Source: Clostridiales bacterium (GTDB taxonomy: Bacteria > Bacillota > Desulfitobacteriia > Desulfitobacteriales > Desulfitobacteriaceae). Taken from it: DNA of 9,614 nucleotides. The first letter of the stretch is position 1. Every line of letters begins with the position of its first letter. The notes beneath the pieces are model-generated. The model was not told where the DNA came from. It worked only from the letters and a program-made list of their open reading frames with translations, and did not search any database. Positions 1 to 5,325 of the stretch are shown in pieces. A program made the position numbers and the translations under genes. The stretch covers positions 1 to 9,614 of the forward strand of contig DAHVVW010000048.1 of the NCBI GenBank assembly GCA_027357125.1, written 5' to 3'.

Positions 1-2
1 CA

Positions 3-587
3 CCCCAAAAGAAAATTACAGTTCAAAGAATGGCGCGCGAGATTTCTCAGGACTCAAGTCCGCTTGCCATCGCCCGTTTTGCCAGTCAGCTCTATTACTA
101 TTTACATGAACCGAGTCAAGCCATTTCTTTACTGGAGAAATTCCTGTCCAGCCACGACCCCCTGCTCTGTGCCACCTTTGCGGACATACTGTTTAAAGAG
201 GGCCGCTCCAAACAAGCGCTCTCTATTGTAAGGGACAACCCCTATGCACTGATTGATCCTCTGCTGCTCGCAACCCAAGGGCATATTCTGAGACAACTCG
301 GCAAGATTCCCGATGCTGTGCGCATGTACGAACGCAGCCTGCGCCTTGCGAAAGAAGCGGGATTTCCGCATAACGGAGCACATTGGTTCACCCAGCGTTT
401 GCTTAGTTTAGCTTATACAGGGAGTATTCACCATGCTTTAGCAGATTGTTACCTCTCACTTAAAGATTCAGAAGCTGCCAAACAACATTACCGTGCCGGA
501 AATATACGTTTTCTCGATCTGACTTTTTGGCGTTTTCCTAGCCAAAGTCACGACCATACGGCAAAAACCTACACGAAATCCCGGTAG
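3..587 (+). CDS. TPR-repeat protein, 3' part (5' end outside window)
   Basis: The reading frame is open to the left edge of the window (the codons before the ATG at 30 read PQKKITVQR). No Shine-Dalgarno sequence precedes that ATG, so the methionine is probably internal and the gene is cut by the window edge. The visible ~194 residues are helical and carry at least three tetratricopeptide-like units: one around 'YYYLHEPSQAISLLEKFL', one around 'GHILRQLGKIPDAVRMYERS', and one around 'ALADCYLSLKDSEAAKQHYR'. TPR arrays are protein-interaction scaffolds; in Firmicutes they often form the C-terminal half of glycosyltransferases or regulatory proteins, but the catalytic part, if any, is not visible. 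The tail after the last repeat is basic and polar. No signal peptide or membrane segment is seen in this portion. The specific function is unknown. Confidence 0.75.
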   Translation, partial: PQKKITVQRMAREISQDSSPLAIARFASQLYYYLHEPSQAISLLEKFLSSHDPLLCATFADILFKEGRSKQALSIVRDNPYALIDPLLLATQGHILRQLGKIPDAVRMYERSLRLAKEAGFPHNGAHWFTQRLLSLAYTGSIHHALADCYLSLKDSEAAKQHYRAGNIRFLDLTFWRFPSQSHDHTAKTYTKSR

Positions 588-658
588 TTCTTCAATCTTT
601 TCCCTTCTTTGCCCTGTTTGACTTACTAATTCCAACAGTTTTCACATATAAAGTTACA

Positions 659-664
659 TATAAT
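659..664 (+). promoter_or_regulatory. Candidate -10 box upstream of small gene
   Basis: A perfect TATAAT lies 70 bases before the ATG at 734. No good -35 box sits 16-18 bases upstream, so the promoter assignment is weak. If it is used, the transcript would start near 671 and carry the 686-700 hairpin in its leader. Confidence 0.3.
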
Positions 665-685
665 TAGGATAAAGCTAGTCCATGT

Positions 686-700
686 GCCAAGATACTTGGC
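686..700 (+). promoter_or_regulatory. Inverted repeat in leader of small gene
   Basis: GCCAAG-ATA-CTTGGC is a perfect 6-bp inverted repeat around a 3-base centre. It lies 19 bases before the Shine-Dalgarno sequence of the gene at 734. It could be a repressor operator or a short leader hairpin; nothing in the sequence decides between these. Confidence 0.35.
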
Positions 701-733
701 TAAAAGAGAAATTAAGAATGGAGGGGTCGTAAA

Positions 734-916
734 ATGCTGTCAACTCGGGAAGAAGAAGTGTTGGGTTTTATTCGCGATTTTGAAAGTTTCTCGCGCAATT
801 ACCTGTTAGAAAAGGGTATAAGCCAACATGAAATAGCAAATGCCTATCTCGAATTACAATGGCAATTCCTCCACATTATTCTTAATAAATCAAATAATAG
901 TGCTCAAGCTCATTAA
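734..916 (+). CDS. Small hypothetical protein (60 aa), faintly Spo0E-like
   Basis: The ATG is preceded by a strong Shine-Dalgarno sequence, GGAGGGG at 720-726, with 7 bases of spacing, which is the main reason to accept this short gene. The product is acidic at the N-terminus, rich in aromatic residues and predicted to be two helices joined at 'EKGIS'. This layout recalls the Spo0E family of aspartyl-phosphate phosphatases, helical hairpins of 50-80 residues that dephosphorylate Spo0A. However, the family's SQELD signature is not present; the equivalent place reads 'YLELQ'. The relation is therefore weak, and if real the protein may lack phosphatase activity. It has no same-strand partner downstream. 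It is most safely called a small cytosolic protein of unknown function. Confidence 0.6.
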   Translation: MLSTREEEVLGFIRDFESFSRNYLLEKGISQHEIANAYLELQWQFLHIILNKSNNSAQAH

Positions 917-948
917 GTGAACTCGTTTAGCTAAGCAAAGCATCGGGG

Positions 949-978
949 CTTCAGGTGGAGACTCTACTCCACTTGAAG
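949..978 (+). terminator. Long hairpin after small gene, possible terminator
   Basis: CTTCAGGTGGAG (949-960) and CTCCACTTGAAG (967-978) pair over 12 bp with a single G-T wobble and a 6-base loop. The stem lies 33 bases after the stop of the gene at 734. No run of T follows on either strand, so it is not a textbook rho-independent terminator. It may instead belong to the structured end of the mobile-element relic proposed next to it. Confidence 0.45.
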
Positions 979-1005
979 TTAAATGAAACTCCGCTATAGG
1001 ATAAA

Positions 1006-1200
1006 TCAGAATAAATGACAGTGGGAATCCACATTTGGAGCTTCCCACTGTTTATAGTGATTTGGTGCAATATCAGCTGGGAGTAAAGCTCCTGGCTTTC
1101 TGTTTTTAGGCATTAATCCTAAGGATCTTAAAGATAGTTCACCCTGGGAATGACATCCTAAGGCATGGTTACGCCTTTCTCTTGATTGTTTATCTATCAC
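1006..1200 (-). pseudogene. Possible remnant of IS605/IS1341-type TnpB C-terminus
   Basis: This 64-codon frame begins with a GTG, overlaps the 3' end of the terpene-cyclase gene by 11 bases and has no Shine-Dalgarno sequence, so it is not a convincing gene in its own right. Its translation resembles the variable tail of TnpB proteins: a short R/H-rich segment (RRNHALG), a low-complexity stretch, then 'YKQWEAPNV', which recalls the KQEAP motif that commonly ends these proteins. The DNA coding for that motif folds into a strong hairpin, as is typical where tnpB ends run into the right-end/omega-RNA structure of IS200/IS605 elements. No RuvC or zinc-finger part remains, because the cyclase gene occupies that position. 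This is recognition from memory of family tails and is uncertain. Confidence 0.3.
1018..1051. terminator. Strong two-tier hairpin between converging units
   Basis: ACAGTGGGAA (1018-1027) pairs with TTCCCACTGT (1042-1051), and inside it TCCA (1028-1031) pairs with TGGA (1036-1039), leaving a 4-base loop and a 2-base bulge. On the plus strand it is followed by TTAT, on the minus strand by CATTTATT, so either direction has only a short T-rich tail. It lies between the small plus-strand gene and the 3' end of the minus-strand operon and could end transcription from both. It also falls inside the TnpB-like remnant. Confidence 0.5.
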
Positions 1201-2767
1201 GAGAAGAGTTTAACCTCAGATACCGATCTAGTGCCCTGATCGCCGTGAGAGCGGTGCTTATGGGTTCTTCATAATTCCACCCTTTGGCGTAAACACCGCG
1301 ATAAGCAGCCTTAAACGAACCGTTTTCCCGCTGCTGTTCCAGCAAGTACTTAATGCCCCGCTCAAAAACCTCAGGCTGCACCCGTTTCTGGTAACACCAA
1401 AGAGCCGCTAAAGTGAGAGCACTCTCGACAGGGCAACCCCACCCTCCGTCCTCCCTTTGAGCAGCGAGTAAAAAATCAAGACTTTTCCTACGGGCGAGAT
1501 AGATTTGACGCGCTGATCTCCACTGTTCCCAGCTGAACTTCCATTTGCTCAAGAGCTCAAGCACCTGAGCAGTAGTATAAACCCGCCCTTCGAACCAGGC
1601 TGCGGGAAAATCCCCCTGCTCCCCCTGTTGTGCTAAAAGCCAATTCAGTCCGCGCCAAATAGCCTGTTCCTGCACACGCGAATCCTGGTGCCAGAGCGCT
1701 TCCAAGACGTGCACAGTCACATCTGCGCTGGGAATATAAACAGGTAATTCACATTGAATATTAGGGGGCACACCCTTAAAACTCGGAAATGTTCCCCAAC
1801 TCCCATCCTCATTTTGCAGTGAGCGCAGCAATTGAACGGTAAGTTGATTTTCCTGTACTTGGCTCAAAGCTACGGCTGTGTCATCAATATCTGGATGGGT
1901 ACAAGGGGGAGTAGTACCATAACTCCCGTCCAGGTTTTGTCCTTCCTTAAGCCAGACGAGAGCCCTTTTTACCCATTCATCTTCGGATCCTGAGAGATTG
2001 GCTTCAGAAAAAACGTTTACGGCCCAGCCTACAGCCCAAGTATAAAGCTGGTCGAAAGCGGGCCAACTGCCGTTAGAATATTGTTTCTGCACCAGCCAGC
2101 GCCCAGCCTGGTCCGCTTTCTCTCGGTGCGTCCCAAAGCGCAGTAAAGCTAGAATACCCATACCAGTTGCGACTATATCCTCGGCCCAAGAACCGTCAGC
2201 CATCTGCTGCAGACTCAAGTAATTAAGCCCCTCTGTAATCCCCTTTTGGTTATCCTGCGCAGCCAACAAGGATGCAGCCACTACTACCGGCCTGCCGTAT
2301 ACGGGAAGCTTTGCCAGCACCCGTTCCTCTAATATCCGCGGAAGAGCTATTTCCTCTGGAGTTGGCCCCTTCAGGCCAGGCACTACCCTTTGCCCCAAAG
2401 AAAGTATCATTCCAGAAAACTGCCGTGCCTGCGCCAGCAGAACCAGTTTTGCCAAGAGTCCTCCTTGGCTCCCCTGAAGAACTGTGCGCGCGAGTTTGGT
2501 AATCTCCTCGTCAGGCTTATCTCCTTCATACTTACCCCAGCCGTCAGGCTGACGGTGCTTCCACAGCCAGTGTGCCCCACGCCTGTATGCTGATTCATAA
2601 CTCCGTCCGAGAGCTAGCAGAGAAAGACAAGCTAAAGCAGTTGCTCCCGGGCTGGCAGATACCCCATGTTCTTCATCCACGCGTCCGGCCAGAATTTGCT
2701 CTCCGCCGTCCAAAACAAAATGTTTTGCCTTGCGCAAGCTTTCTCTAGCCTCAGTTTGCAAGTTCAT
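1190..2767 (-). CDS. Compact class II terpene cyclase (squalene-hopene cyclase-like)
   Basis: The 525-residue product belongs to the squalene-hopene cyclase / prenyltransferase repeat superfamily, (alpha/alpha)6-barrel enzymes that cyclise linear isoprenoids by protonation, usually at the membrane surface. The acid motif DXDD is present as PDIDDTA (D293-D296), close to the bacterial hopene-cyclase form DVDDTA. QW-type repeats occur at about 73-78, 187-194, 227-235, 277-284, 318-325, 437-444 and 478-485. Hopene and sporulenol synthases have about 620-720 residues with DXDD near 375, so this protein is short by roughly 80 residues on the N-terminal side and some 20 on the other. The start at 2767 is chosen because AGGAG lies 8 bases upstream; an in-frame ATG at 2833 lacks a ribosome site. 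It is the last gene after RNase HI, 73 bases downstream. In a spore-former the substrate may be a C30/C35 isoprenoid, but this is inference. Confidence 0.85.
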   Translation of the reverse strand: MNLQTEARESLRKAKHFVLDGGEQILAGRVDEEHGVSASPGATALACLSLLALGRSYESAYRRGAHWLWKHRQPDGWGKYEGDKPDEEITKLARTVLQGSQGGLLAKLVLLAQARQFSGMILSLGQRVVPGLKGPTPEEIALPRILEERVLAKLPVYGRPVVVAASLLAAQDNQKGITEGLNYLSLQQMADGSWAEDIVATGMGILALLRFGTHREKADQAGRWLVQKQYSNGSWPAFDQLYTWAVGWAVNVFSEANLSGSEDEWVKRALVWLKEGQNLDGSYGTTPPCTHPDIDDTAVALSQVQENQLTVQLLRSLQNEDGSWGTFPSFKGVPPNIQCELPVYIPSADVTVHVLEALWHQDSRVQEQAIWRGLNWLLAQQGEQGDFPAAWFEGRVYTTAQVLELLSKWKFSWEQWRSARQIYLARRKSLDFLLAAQREDGGWGCPVESALTLAALWCYQKRVQPEVFERGIKYLLEQQRENGSFKAAYRGVYAKGWNYEEPISTALTAIRALDRYLRLNSSRDR

Positions 2768-2768
2768 A

Positions 2769-2822
2769 GCACCGTCTCCTATGCAAAAGATAGTTACTAA
2801 CTGTGTATGTAAAAGACGGTGC
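2769..2822 (-). promoter_or_regulatory. Inverted repeat pairing with ribosome site of cyclase gene
   Basis: On the plus strand, GCACCGTCT (2769-2777) and AGACGGTGC (2814-2822) are perfect 9-bp complements 36 bases apart. In the minus-strand mRNA the 3' arm covers the last bases of the AGGAG Shine-Dalgarno sequence and the spacer up to one base before the ATG at 2767. Folding would hide the translation start. A smaller palindrome, AGTTACTAACT (2792-2802), lies in the loop. Confidence 0.4.
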
Positions 2823-2840
2823 CATGGTTCCATTATTTGG

Positions 2841-3299
2841 TTATAAGTTAAATTTGCTCTCGTTCTGTACAGCTATAGCCTGTCTGGCCAGCGCATCGCA
2901 TCGGTTGTTGTAAGGGTTGTCTGCATGGCCTTTAACTTTAATCCACTCGATACGGTGTTTCCCAGCCATGTTAAGCAATTCCCGCCACAAGTCTTGGTTC
3001 TCCACGGGTTTTTTCTGGGAGTTTATCCAGCCGTTTTTCTGCCAGCGCTCCAGCCAGCCCTGACAAAAAGCGTTGATCAGGTAAGCACTGTCGCTAAAAA
3101 GGCTTACCCGGCAGCTGGCTTTAAGTGCTTTGAGCCCCTCGATCGCGGCCATAAGCTCCATCTTCTGATTCGTAGTATGGGCCACAAAACCGGAGAGTTC
3201 TTTTTCTGTATCCCCATATATAAGGAGAGCGCCCCAGCCACCCGGTCCCGGATTTCCGGAACATGCGCCATCCGTATAGATTTTGACTTCTTTCAGCAT
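2841..3299 (-). CDS. rnhA: Ribonuclease HI
   Basis: This 152-residue protein is a complete type 1 ribonuclease H, which cuts the RNA strand of RNA-DNA hybrids in the cytosol, for example in R-loops and primer remnants. The opening 'IYTDGACSGNPGPGGWG' is the family signature. With the ATG at 3299 the catalytic carboxylates fall at D10, E48 and D70, the Escherichia coli numbering, and D135; the flexible histidine is in 'VKGHADNPYNNRCD' (H125). The basic handle region with KNGWINSQKKPVENQDLW is present, as in the E. coli enzyme. AAGGAG sits 8 bases before this ATG; a GTG at 3302 is an alternative start with 5 bases of spacing. It lies 76 bases downstream of the acetyltransferase gene and upstream of the cyclase gene, all on the minus strand. 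Confidence 0.97.
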   Translation of the reverse strand: MLKEVKIYTDGACSGNPGPGGWGALLIYGDTEKELSGFVAHTTNQKMELMAAIEGLKALKASCRVSLFSDSAYLINAFCQGWLERWQKNGWINSQKKPVENQDLWRELLNMAGKHRIEWIKVKGHADNPYNNRCDALARQAIAVQNESKFNL

Positions 3300-3309
3300 C
3301 ACTGATTCT

Positions 3310-3321
3310 CCTTAGCTAAGG
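3310..3321. repeat. 12-bp perfect palindrome overlapping rnhA ribosome site
   Basis: CCTTAGCTAAGG is a perfect palindrome whose last bases on the minus strand form part of the AAGGAG Shine-Dalgarno sequence of rnhA. It could be an operator or a small occluding fold; with 12 bp it may also be chance. Confidence 0.3.
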
Positions 3322-3329
3322 TATACCTG

Positions 3330-3358
3330 GCATCATATTGTACCTCAGCATCATATTG
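3330..3358. repeat. 11-bp direct repeat upstream of rnhA
   Basis: GCATCATATTG occurs at 3330-3340 and again at 3348-3358, 18 bases apart start to start, in the gap between the acetyltransferase stop and rnhA. A TACAAT on the minus strand lies between the copies and could be a -10 box, but no matching -35 box is clear. Its role is unknown. Confidence 0.4.
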
Positions 3359-3375
3359 AAAGTACTCTTATGGTG

Positions 3376-3831
3376 CTATTTAATATTTTTTATCACTGCA
3401 ATCTCGTCACAGTTCGGAAACTTGACGCAATTAATACACTCTTTCCATACTTTGTGCGGCATTTCCTCTTTCTCTGCAAGCTGGAAGCCGCAGCGCTCAA
3501 AAAAACCAGGCTGATAAGTGAGCGCAAACACCCGCTCGCATCCCAGGTCCAATGCTTCCTCAATCAAGGTTTGCACCAAGAGTTGGCCCAGCCCTTGCCC
3601 CTGGGCAGCGGAAGCAACAGCCAAAGCCCGAATTTCTGCTAAATCGCTCCAGAGAATATGCAGAGAGGCAACACCAATAATTTCTCCTTCTTCTTCGGCG
3701 AGCAAAAATTCGCGGATGCTCTCATACAGCATGTTACGCGACCGGGGCAGCATAAATCCCTGTTCCGCATATCCGTTAATAAGAGCTAGCATTGGTTCGG
3801 CATCAGTCAGTTTAGCCTTGCGTACTTTCAT
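3376..3831 (-). CDS. GNAT acetyltransferase, short N-acetylglutamate synthase type
   Basis: The 151-residue product is a single GNAT domain. The acetyl-CoA loop is 'AAQGQGLGQLL' (Q77-G82), preceded by the beta strand 'AEIRALAVAS', and the late 'GFFERCGFQ' is the usual beta-bulge region. It resembles the stand-alone acetyltransferase half of ArgA, which in many Clostridia makes N-acetylglutamate from glutamate and acetyl-CoA, the first step of arginine synthesis. The tail has a cysteine cluster, ECINCVKFPNCDE (C132, C135, C141), typical of this short group and possibly structural or metal-binding. The ATG at 3831 is preferred because AAGGGG lies 6 bases before it; a GTG six codons earlier lacks a ribosome site. 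It is first in the minus-strand unit with rnhA. An ARG-box match overlaps its promoter, which supports an arginine role. A generic GNAT function remains possible. Confidence 0.85.
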   Translation of the reverse strand: MKVRKAKLTDAEPMLALINGYAEQGFMLPRSRNMLYESIREFLLAEEEGEIIGVASLHILWSDLAEIRALAVASAAQGQGLGQLLVQTLIEEALDLGCERVFALTYQPGFFERCGFQLAEKEEMPHKVWKECINCVKFPNCDEIAVIKNIK

Positions 3832-3854
3832 CTCTTTCCCCTTCTCCACCGTTT

Positions 3855-3868
3855 TGCATAATTATACA
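3855..3868. promoter_or_regulatory. Candidate ARG box (ArgR operator)
   Basis: TGCATAATTATACA (reverse complement TGTATAATTATGCA) matches the arginine-repressor consensus TGAATWWWWATTCA at 12 of 14 positions. It is nearly a perfect palindrome. It completely covers the -10 box of the promoter driving the ArgA-like gene, the position expected for repression by ArgR with arginine. Only one box is clear, whereas ArgR often uses pairs. Confidence 0.5.
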
Positions 3869-3889
3869 CTATATCGTATAAACTTGAAA
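3861..3889 (-). promoter_or_regulatory. Sigma-A-type promoter of acetyltransferase-rnhA-cyclase unit
   Basis: On the minus strand, TTTCAA (3889-3884) and a perfect TATAAT (3866-3861) are separated by 17 bases. Transcription would begin near 3854, about 23 bases before the ATG at 3831. A second inverted repeat, TTATAC-N8-GTATAA (3862-3881), lies between and over the two boxes. The -35 box is weak, so an activator or only modest strength is possible. Confidence 0.55.
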
Positions 3890-3956
3890 CCCTAGTCTTC
3901 ATAAGTCATTTGTCTATTCCAACTTAAAAAAAATTCAACAAAACATACACGGTTTT

Positions 3957-3985
3957 TTTACATTTTTCTACCTGTTATTTATGTT
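3957..3985 (+). promoter_or_regulatory. Candidate promoter of sensor kinase gene
   Basis: TTTACA (3957-3962) and TATGTT (3980-3985) are separated by 17 bases in an AT-rich stretch about 80 bases before the kinase start. The match to the sigma-A consensus is fair (5 and 4 of 6). An 8-bp palindrome, GGACGTCC (4010-4017), lies in the leader. Confidence 0.4.
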
Positions 3986-4065
3986 ACACTAAATACTGGA
4001 TTTCCACTCGGACGTCCTGATTATTATTAAGTAGGGTTGTTACATGAGAAAGGATTGGATTTTCT

Positions 4066-5325
4066 GTGTTTTCCGTTTGGCTTCAACAGTCTCGCACACA
4101 AAAACTGTTGGCTTATCTATTTTTCTTTACCCTGGTTCTTACCTTCGTTTGCAGTTTTATGTGCCCTTCCCTGCTCCTGCTAAGGATTCTGCACAGCCTC
4201 GGTATTGTATTTGCCATTGCCTGGCTGGGAATAATCTTCCGCCTGGTTTCAGATGAACGTCTTCTTCACCAAAAACACATTCGAGCCTTACGCATCCTGC
4301 TCCAGCAAGACTCACATCAAACAGTGGATTACTCCAAAGAAGCTATTCTTATGGTCAACCGTAAAGGGAACATTGTTGAAGCCAGCCCCAAGGCCCTTGA
4401 TCTCTTGCCCTTTAGCGAGTTTTCACTCAGTGGTATGCCCATTTATAACATTATTGAAGATTATCCCGCTGACAAAGAATCTGCCAACGGGGAATTTGCA
4501 CTTAAACTTAAAAAAGGAGAGAAGCGCTATTTCCAATACGTTAAGCACCCTCTCCTTGATCGTGATGTTCCGTCAGGAACTTTACTGGTACTGTGCGATG
4601 TGACTGAGGAGAAAAAACAGTTTGAATCCTATTTACAAGCGGCCAAGTTCTCGGTGATCGCCCAGGTGGCTGGCGGGCTGGCCCATGAACTGCGCAATCC
4701 CCTCACCACAATTAAAGGATTCATCCAACTGGCTGGGCCTGACCAGTGGCCGGAACCTCTGCGTCCCTATCACCAATTAGTACTGGATGAGATCGATACA
4801 ACCGACCGGTTGCTCACGCAATTTGTGCTTTTGACCAATCCCTCTGCACCCCAGCTAAACCCTCTTAACGTAGACCAACTTGTCTACTCAGCTGCTCAGA
4901 TCCTGCAGCCAACTTGCTTAATGCAGGAAGTTTCCCTAATTCTTAACCTACCACCTGAGTCTCCTGCCGTTATGGGGGATGAAAAGCAATTGACTCATAC
5001 CATACTGTCAATCATTCAGAATGCCATCGAATCCTCGCAACCTGGGCAAAGCATTATCCTAAAACTTGCTGCTGACATGGACAAAATCAAACTCAGTGTA
5101 GAAGACTCCGGCAATGGCATCTCTGAAGCAGTAATGAAAAAGGTTTTCGACCCTTTCTTTACCACCCGCAAAGGTAAGACCGGTCTGGGCCTCACCATTG
5201 CCCAGCAAATCGTATTGGCTCATCACGGCGAGCTTGCTCTCAGCCAGCCGCCGGACCGCCAAGGCACACTCGTAACCCTTACTTTGCCGGTAATTAAGAA
5301 ACTCAGAGAAAAACAGACTGCATAA
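4066..5325 (+). CDS. Membrane PAS sensor histidine kinase, sporulation-kinase type
   Basis: The 419-residue protein has two membrane segments (about 14-33 and 36-60) with almost no extracellular loop, a PAS-like domain (about 86-183, with 'EAILMVNRKGNIVEASPKAL'), a dimerisation helix with phosphoacceptor H207 in 'AGGLAHELRNPLTTIKGFIQ', and an ATPase domain with N319 (N box), DSGNG 347-351, FDPFFTTR 361-368 and GLGL 373-376. The H-box sequence is that of the KinA-E/AtoS group, which in Bacillus and relatives starts the Spo0F-Spo0B-Spo0A phosphorelay. The tiny loop suggests it senses a membrane or cytosolic signal. The start is GTG; a stop lies seven codons upstream, and the ribosome site is AAAGGA at a long spacing or GGA at 6 bases. 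No response regulator is adjacent, so it is an orphan. Its 3' end overlaps the convergent gene by 23 bases. Confidence 0.92.
   Translation: MFSVWLQQSRTQKLLAYLFFFTLVLTFVCSFMCPSLLLLRILHSLGIVFAIAWLGIIFRLVSDERLLHQKHIRALRILLQQDSHQTVDYSKEAILMVNRKGNIVEASPKALDLLPFSEFSLSGMPIYNIIEDYPADKESANGEFALKLKKGEKRYFQYVKHPLLDRDVPSGTLLVLCDVTEEKKQFESYLQAAKFSVIAQVAGGLAHELRNPLTTIKGFIQLAGPDQWPEPLRPYHQLVLDEIDTTDRLLTQFVLLTNPSAPQLNPLNVDQLVYSAAQILQPTCLMQEVSLILNLPPESPAVMGDEKQLTHTILSIIQNAIESSQPGQSIILKLAADMDKIKLSVEDSGNGISEAVMKKVFDPFFTTRKGKTGLGLTIAQQIVLAHHGELALSQPPDRQGTLVTLTLPVIKKLREKQTA

Noticed and set aside
30..32. ATG at 30 as the true start of the TPR protein
   Set aside because: The frame is open to the window edge and no ribosome site precedes the ATG, so the gene most likely begins outside.
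2768..2833. Upstream ATG extending the terpene cyclase by 22 residues
   Set aside because: No Shine-Dalgarno sequence precedes it, while AGGAG is 8 bases before the ATG at 2767; the extra residues look unlike the family.
2925..3305. 126-codon plus-strand frame opposite rnhA
   Set aside because: It is antisense to a complete RNase HI with all catalytic residues and shows no motif or ribosome site.
4010..4017. GGACGTCC palindrome in the kinase leader as an operator
   Set aside because: Eight bases is too short to argue for without a known matching regulator.
4044..4256. 70-codon frame with ATG at 4044 overlapping the kinase start
   Set aside because: It lies in another frame across the kinase membrane segments, has only a weak ribosome site and no recognisable product; the kinase frame carries all family motifs.
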